A stretch of 32,658 nucleotides of DNA from JBJXHG01 sp046160865 (lineage in GTDB: Bacteria; Planctomycetota; UBA1135; GCA-002686595), in the NCBI GenBank assembly GCA_046160865.1, contig JBJXHG010000024.1, positions 1 to 32,658 of the forward strand, given 5' to 3'. A model generated the notes under the pieces. That model was not told where the DNA came from, did no database searches, and was given only the letters and a program-made list of their open reading frames with translations. Position numbers and translations under genes: made by a program. Positions within the stretch are counted from its first letter, which is position 1. Each line of letters starts with the position of its first letter. Below are positions 29,131 through 32,658 of the stretch, piece by piece.

Positions 29131-30851
29131 GGATCGTTTTCTCCTTGTTCGCGTTCGTGTTGCGCGCGCACCGCGTCGGCGACGGGCAGGTTCGGGATCA
29201 CGGGCCCGCAGTGCTCTTCGAACCCGGCCTTCACCAGGGTCTCGCGCACGCTGCTCGGCGTCGCAGCCAAGCAGAACTCGATGCCGCGTGCGCGCAGATC
29301 GCGGTGGAGCTCGACCAGGAGCTCGGCCCCGGCCAAGTCGACGAGGGGCACCGCGCCGAGGAAGAACACGGCACGGCGCGTCGCTCCGGACTCGCTCAGC
29401 AGCTCGAAGAAGCGTTCGCGCACGTGCTCGACATTGAAGTACAGCAACGCGCCCGAGCTGCGGAAGACGAACACGCCCGGCTCGCGCTCGTTCTCGGGGT
29501 TGCGGATCCGATCCGCGAAGTAGTCGGTGCCCGGCACGCGACCGAGTTCCGTCGTCGGCGGACGCGAGGCACGCCGCAGCAGCATCAAGATCGAGAGCAC
29601 CGCGCCGATGAGCACTCCGCGCAGGAGTCCCGAACCGAGCACGCCGAGGAGTGCCGCGACGGCCACGGCGAACTCGGCGCGACTGAAGTGCCACAAGCGC
29701 ACCATCGCTTTCAGCTTGAACAGACCCGCGACCGCCACCAGCACGATCGCGGCGAGCACGGGCTGCGGCAGATCGCGCAGCAGTCCCGAGAGGAACACGG
29801 CCACCAGCAGCACCAGCACGGCCGCGAACAGACCCGAGAGCGACGTGCGCGCGCCACCGCTCTCGTTCACGAGCGACTGCGACATCCCGCCGCTCACCGG
29901 GAAGCCACGGCCGAGGCCCGCTGCGAGGTTCGCGCCGGCGAGCGCGAGGAACTCCTGGTTCGTGTCGACGCGGTAGCCGTGCTTCTGCGCGAACATGCGC
30001 GCGATCGCGGCGGTCTCGACCGCGGCGAGCAGGAAGCACGCCATCGACAGCGGCAGGATCTCGTTCAAGTCGCGCCAACTCACGACCGGGAGTCCGGGCC
30101 GCGGCAGTCCCTGCGGAACATCGCCGAGCAGCTTGACGCCGTGCGCGCCGAGCTCGAGGAAGCTCGCCGCCGCGACGCCGCCGATGACTACGAAGAGCGC
30201 GACCGGTCGACTGGGCAAGAAGACCTTGCCGAGCACGAGCAGCGTCAGCGCCGCGAGACCGAGCAGCAGCGCGGCGCTGTGCGTCTCGCCGATGTGCGCG
30301 CAGAAGTAGCGCATGCGCTCCCAGAAGTCGCCGTGCGCGCCGTGGATGCCGAAGAGCTTCGGAAGCTGCGTGCTCGCGAGATGCAAGGCCACGCCGGTCT
30401 TGAAGCCGACGAGCACGGTCTCGGAGACGAAGTTCACGACCGATCCGCCGCGCACGAGCCAGACCACGAACGCGAGCAACGCAACCACGAGTGCGGTGCA
30501 CGCCGCCAGTGCTGCGGCGCGTGTCGGATCGCCGTTCGCGAGCTCGCCGAGCGTGCTGCCGAGCAGCAACGAGATCGCAGACGTCACGGTGATCGCCGTG
30601 TGTCGCGAGCTGCACAACAACCAGAACACGAGTCCGGAGAAGAGGCAGGCGTACAGTCCGGCTTGCGGCGGGAGCTGAGCGAGCGATGCGTCGGCGATGC
30701 CCGCTGGCAGGAGGTAAGCCGCGAGCGTCACGCCTGCCACCAAATCGGGACGCAGCCACGCGCGCGAGTAACCGCGCAGCAGCGCGAGTCCGGGCAGCAG
30801 CCGGACGAGTTTGTTCGGCTCTCCGGGCGCTGCTGCGGGTACGGAACTCAT
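29127..30851 (-). CDS. SulP-family anion transporter with C-terminal STAS domain
   Basis: 574 aa. The SLC26/SulP transport core occupies about 1-425 (early signature LVAGVTLAAYLLPAGIADAS, then LPPQAGLYACLFSG; later ANLAAGLGRGFPVSGGMSQS). The cytoplasmic STAS domain lies at about 445-555 and includes VFVFRSSGALLYFNVEHV and PLVDLAGAELLVEL, the latter carrying Ala where the anti-sigma-antagonist fold often has a phosphorylatable Ser. Members exchange sulfate, bicarbonate or other anions; the substrate cannot be read from sequence. The ATG overlaps the stop of the phospholipase-D-like gene (TGATG), and its own stop overlaps the antiporter start. No carbonic anhydrase gene is adjacent. Confidence 0.88.
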   Translation of the reverse strand: MSSVPAAAPGEPNKLVRLLPGLALLRGYSRAWLRPDLVAGVTLAAYLLPAGIADASLAQLPPQAGLYACLFSGLVFWLLCSSRHTAITVTSAISLLLGSTLGELANGDPTRAAALAACTALVVALLAFVVWLVRGGSVVNFVSETVLVGFKTGVALHLASTQLPKLFGIHGAHGDFWERMRYFCAHIGETHSAALLLGLAALTLLVLGKVFLPSRPVALFVVIGGVAAASFLELGAHGVKLLGDVPQGLPRPGLPVVSWRDLNEILPLSMACFLLAAVETAAIARMFAQKHGYRVDTNQEFLALAGANLAAGLGRGFPVSGGMSQSLVNESGGARTSLSGLFAAVLVLLVAVFLSGLLRDLPQPVLAAIVLVAVAGLFKLKAMVRLWHFSRAEFAVAVAALLGVLGSGLLRGVLIGAVLSILMLLRRASRPPTTELGRVPGTDYFADRIRNPENEREPGVFVFRSSGALLYFNVEHVRERFFELLSESGATRRAVFFLGAVPLVDLAGAELLVELHRDLRARGIEFCLAATPSSVRETLVKAGFEEHCGPVIPNLPVADAVRAQHEREQGENDP

Positions 30852-32542
30852 CAGAGCTGGCTCTCGATCGGCAAGAGCTTCAGGAAGCCGATCCACATGC
30901 GGTTCCAGAAACTGAAATCCGGTTCGCGCGTCAGGCGCACGAGCACGCCGTCCCGCTCGCCCACCCAAACGAGCCGCGTGTCGTTGCCCTCGCCCTCGAG
31001 TGACACGCGCCAACTGACGTCCGGCTGCGTGCCGCGCTCGAAGTCGTCGAGAACTTGCCGGGCGAGCTCCTCGCTCTCGACGACCAGGCCGAGCTCGGTG
31101 TTCAAGTCGATCGAGCGCGGATCGAGGTTGAGCGAGCCGATGAAGACGCTGCGTCCGTCGACGCAGAACGTCTTCGCGTGGAGGCTCGCACCGGAAGAGC
31201 CGATCGCTCCGCGCGCGTGCGCGGCGTCGACCGCGGTGCTCGTCGCGCGCAGCTCGTAGAGCTCGACGCCTGCGCGCAAGAGCGCGCGCCGGTAGCTGCT
31301 GTACCCGGCGTGTACGGCGCCCACGTCCGTCGCGGCGAACGCATTGGTGAGGATGCGCACGCGCACTCCGCGCCCGCGGAGCTCGCGCAAGAGTTCCACG
31401 CCGGTATCGCCCGGCACGAAATACGGAGACACGATGGTGAGCTCGGAGCGCGCGTTCGTGACCACGTGGCGGAGCCGGCTCGTGAGCAGCGCTCGTTCGA
31501 GCTCTTCGCCTTTGGCCGTGACCTTCTCGGGCGCGTCCGCGACGGCCTGGACGTTGCCCCACAGCAAGGCGAGTTCGCCGCCGAGCGCCTCCTCGACGAA
31601 CCGCGCCGTCGCCAAGCGTGCGGCGTAGGGCGACGCCTGTTGTGTGGTCGCGTGTGCCGCTAGTTCCGACCGCAACGCGAGCAAGTCGCTCTCTCGAGCA
31701 CGCATCGCGCGCCAAGCGGCGACGGGAACGGCGAACTCGCTGTTCCAGTAGCGATCGAAGCAAGTCCCGAGATCGCGCAGCACCGGTCCCGCGGCGAGCA
31801 AATCGAGGTCGGCGAAATTGACGCCGGGATGCGCGTCGAAGTACTCGTCGCCGAGATTGCGTCCGCCGACGATCGCGGCGGCGCCGTCGGCGGCGAGCAT
31901 CTTGTTGTGCATCCTGTGATTCAGCCGCCGCGGTCGGCGCAGCATGTCGAGCGCGCGCGCCAACCCGGGCGACCAGCCGCGCGCGAACGGATTGAAGAGG
32001 CGCACCTCGAGCCGCGGATGCGCGTCGAGCGCGGCGAGCAGCGGATCGATGCCGCTCGTACCCAAGTCGTCGAGCAAGAGCCGCACACGCACGCCACGGT
32101 CGGCGGCCTCGAGCATCCGACCGAGCAAGAAGCGGCCGGTGACGTCGTCGTGCAGGATGTAGTACTGCACGTCCAGCGTCTGCTCGGCGCGCGCACACAG
32201 CAGGGCGCGCGCAGCGAAGGCATCGAGACCGGGGCCAAGAACATACACGCCCGAGAGCTCCGGATGCTGCGCCTGAACGTCGCGGGACAAGCGCCCGAGG
32301 TGCGTGGTCTCGGGCGTGGTCCACGCGCTCGACGGTTCGCGGCGGACGTCGCGATCGGGGTACATGCAGCCGGTGAGCGCGAGCAGAACGGCGAAGAAGG
32401 GGAGGCGGTGGAGCGTGGTCGAAACGCTGGACCGGCGCGGCGCCGAGCTGTGTCCTTCGGTCCTCACGATTCCGCGCATCGAAGTGGCATCGGATCGCGT
32501 CGCGCGGCGATCACGGCTCTCGTCGGCGTGATCGGTGCTCAT
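30851..32542 (-). CDS. Phospholipase D / cardiolipin synthase-like lipoprotein
   Basis: 563 aa. It has a long basic N-terminal tail, a hydrophobic segment and a good lipobox (ALTGC, Cys59), so it is probably lipid-anchored. Two HKD motifs are complete: HNKMLAAD (His212, Lys214, Asp219) followed by GGRN, and HAKTFCVD (His455, Lys457, Asp462) followed by GSLNLDPRS. It thus belongs to the PLD superfamily, close to periplasmic cardiolipin synthase-like proteins that transfer phosphatidyl groups. ATG 32542 has AGGA upstream; ATG 32479 is an alternative giving a shorter tail. It is the first gene of the six-gene cluster, and its stop overlaps the SulP start. Confidence 0.87.
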   Translation of the reverse strand: MSTDHADESRDRRATRSDATSMRGIVRTEGHSSAPRRSSVSTTLHRLPFFAVLLALTGCMYPDRDVRREPSSAWTTPETTHLGRLSRDVQAQHPELSGVYVLGPGLDAFAARALLCARAEQTLDVQYYILHDDVTGRFLLGRMLEAADRGVRVRLLLDDLGTSGIDPLLAALDAHPRLEVRLFNPFARGWSPGLARALDMLRRPRRLNHRMHNKMLAADGAAAIVGGRNLGDEYFDAHPGVNFADLDLLAAGPVLRDLGTCFDRYWNSEFAVPVAAWRAMRARESDLLALRSELAAHATTQQASPYAARLATARFVEEALGGELALLWGNVQAVADAPEKVTAKGEELERALLTSRLRHVVTNARSELTIVSPYFVPGDTGVELLRELRGRGVRVRILTNAFAATDVGAVHAGYSSYRRALLRAGVELYELRATSTAVDAAHARGAIGSSGASLHAKTFCVDGRSVFIGSLNLDPRSIDLNTELGLVVESEELARQVLDDFERGTQPDVSWRVSLEGEGNDTRLVWVGERDGVLVRLTREPDFSFWNRMWIGFLKLLPIESQL

Positions 32543-32658
32543 CGAGCGTGGTTCCTAGTGTCCTGAGTCAGAAGTTCGCTTTCACCAAGGTCGAGATCGT
32601 CGTCGCTGGCAAGGCGCGAGGGTGCAGGCAACCTGTCAGGTTTCCGAACCCGAGCAAC
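32543..32658. other. Intergenic end of window, probable promoter region of the six-gene cluster
   Basis: No gene is visible in these 116 bp. The region should hold the promoter for the minus-strand cluster, but no convincing -35/-10 pair is seen. The stretch CCTAGTGTCCTGAGTCAGAA has the look of an insertion-sequence end (CTAG followed by a TGT start), but with no second end in the window this cannot be supported. Confidence 0.3.

Overview
The window is GC-rich chromosomal DNA from a bacterium with a Gram-negative-type envelope. It carries lipoproteins, a likely outer-membrane beta-barrel, a periplasmic NrfHA nitrite reductase and an HlyD adaptor. A PknB-like kinase with a DWG (not DFG) motif, fused through one membrane segment to a C-terminal FGE/SUMF1 domain and followed by an ECF sigma factor, together with kinesin-light-chain-type TPRs, is most familiar from Planctomycetota and to a lesser extent Myxococcota. 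That taxonomic reading is inference; no marker gene is present.

Layout. 1-700: end of a large hairpin repeat, a tRNA-Val(CAC) with a good promoter, a 3 x 16 bp tandem repeat and a second type of hairpin repeat. 714-1981 (+): an isoprenylcysteine/phospholipid methyltransferase-like membrane protein coupled to a small RIO/WaaP-like kinase. 2017-10732 (-): the most unusual part. Read in transcription order it holds two highly repetitive, strongly basic proteins of 147 and 185 aa, a TPR protein, an HlyD adaptor, a C39-peptidase ABC exporter and a second ABC exporter. The three transport genes have the gene order and domain content of the NHLM/NHLP-type peptide export cassette. 10952-14513 (+, divergent): the kinase-FGE fusion and the ECF sigma factor. 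I propose that 2017-14513 is one functional unit in which the repeat proteins are exported, with the kinase and sigma factor as candidate regulators. Those links are inferred from gene neighbourhood only.

14545-21008: a DUF3108 protein with two Cys/His clusters, a nested-repeat intergenic region, a DUF1254/DUF1214 protein, an SthA-type transhydrogenase, and a cysteine-rich small lipoprotein followed by a secreted protein. 21188-25708 (-): a DUF2950/DUF3300 pair and nrfHA (ammonia-forming nitrite reductase). 26001-32542 (-): six genes joined end to end, with overlaps or gaps of 3 bp or less. They encode a phospholipase-D-type lipoprotein, a SulP anion transporter, a CaCA Ca2+/H+ antiporter, a VIT-like membrane protein, a barrel-like protein and an unknown membrane protein.

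The intergenic regions hold two families of long imperfect inverted repeats, called F1 (four copies) and F2 (five copies, some partial), plus one TA-flanked MITE-like element. Some are nested: the MITE interrupts an F2 copy at 15728-16123, and an F1 copy interrupts an F2 copy at 23413-23742. All repeat families, the terminators and the system-level hypotheses come from reading the sequence by eye, without database or folding calculations.
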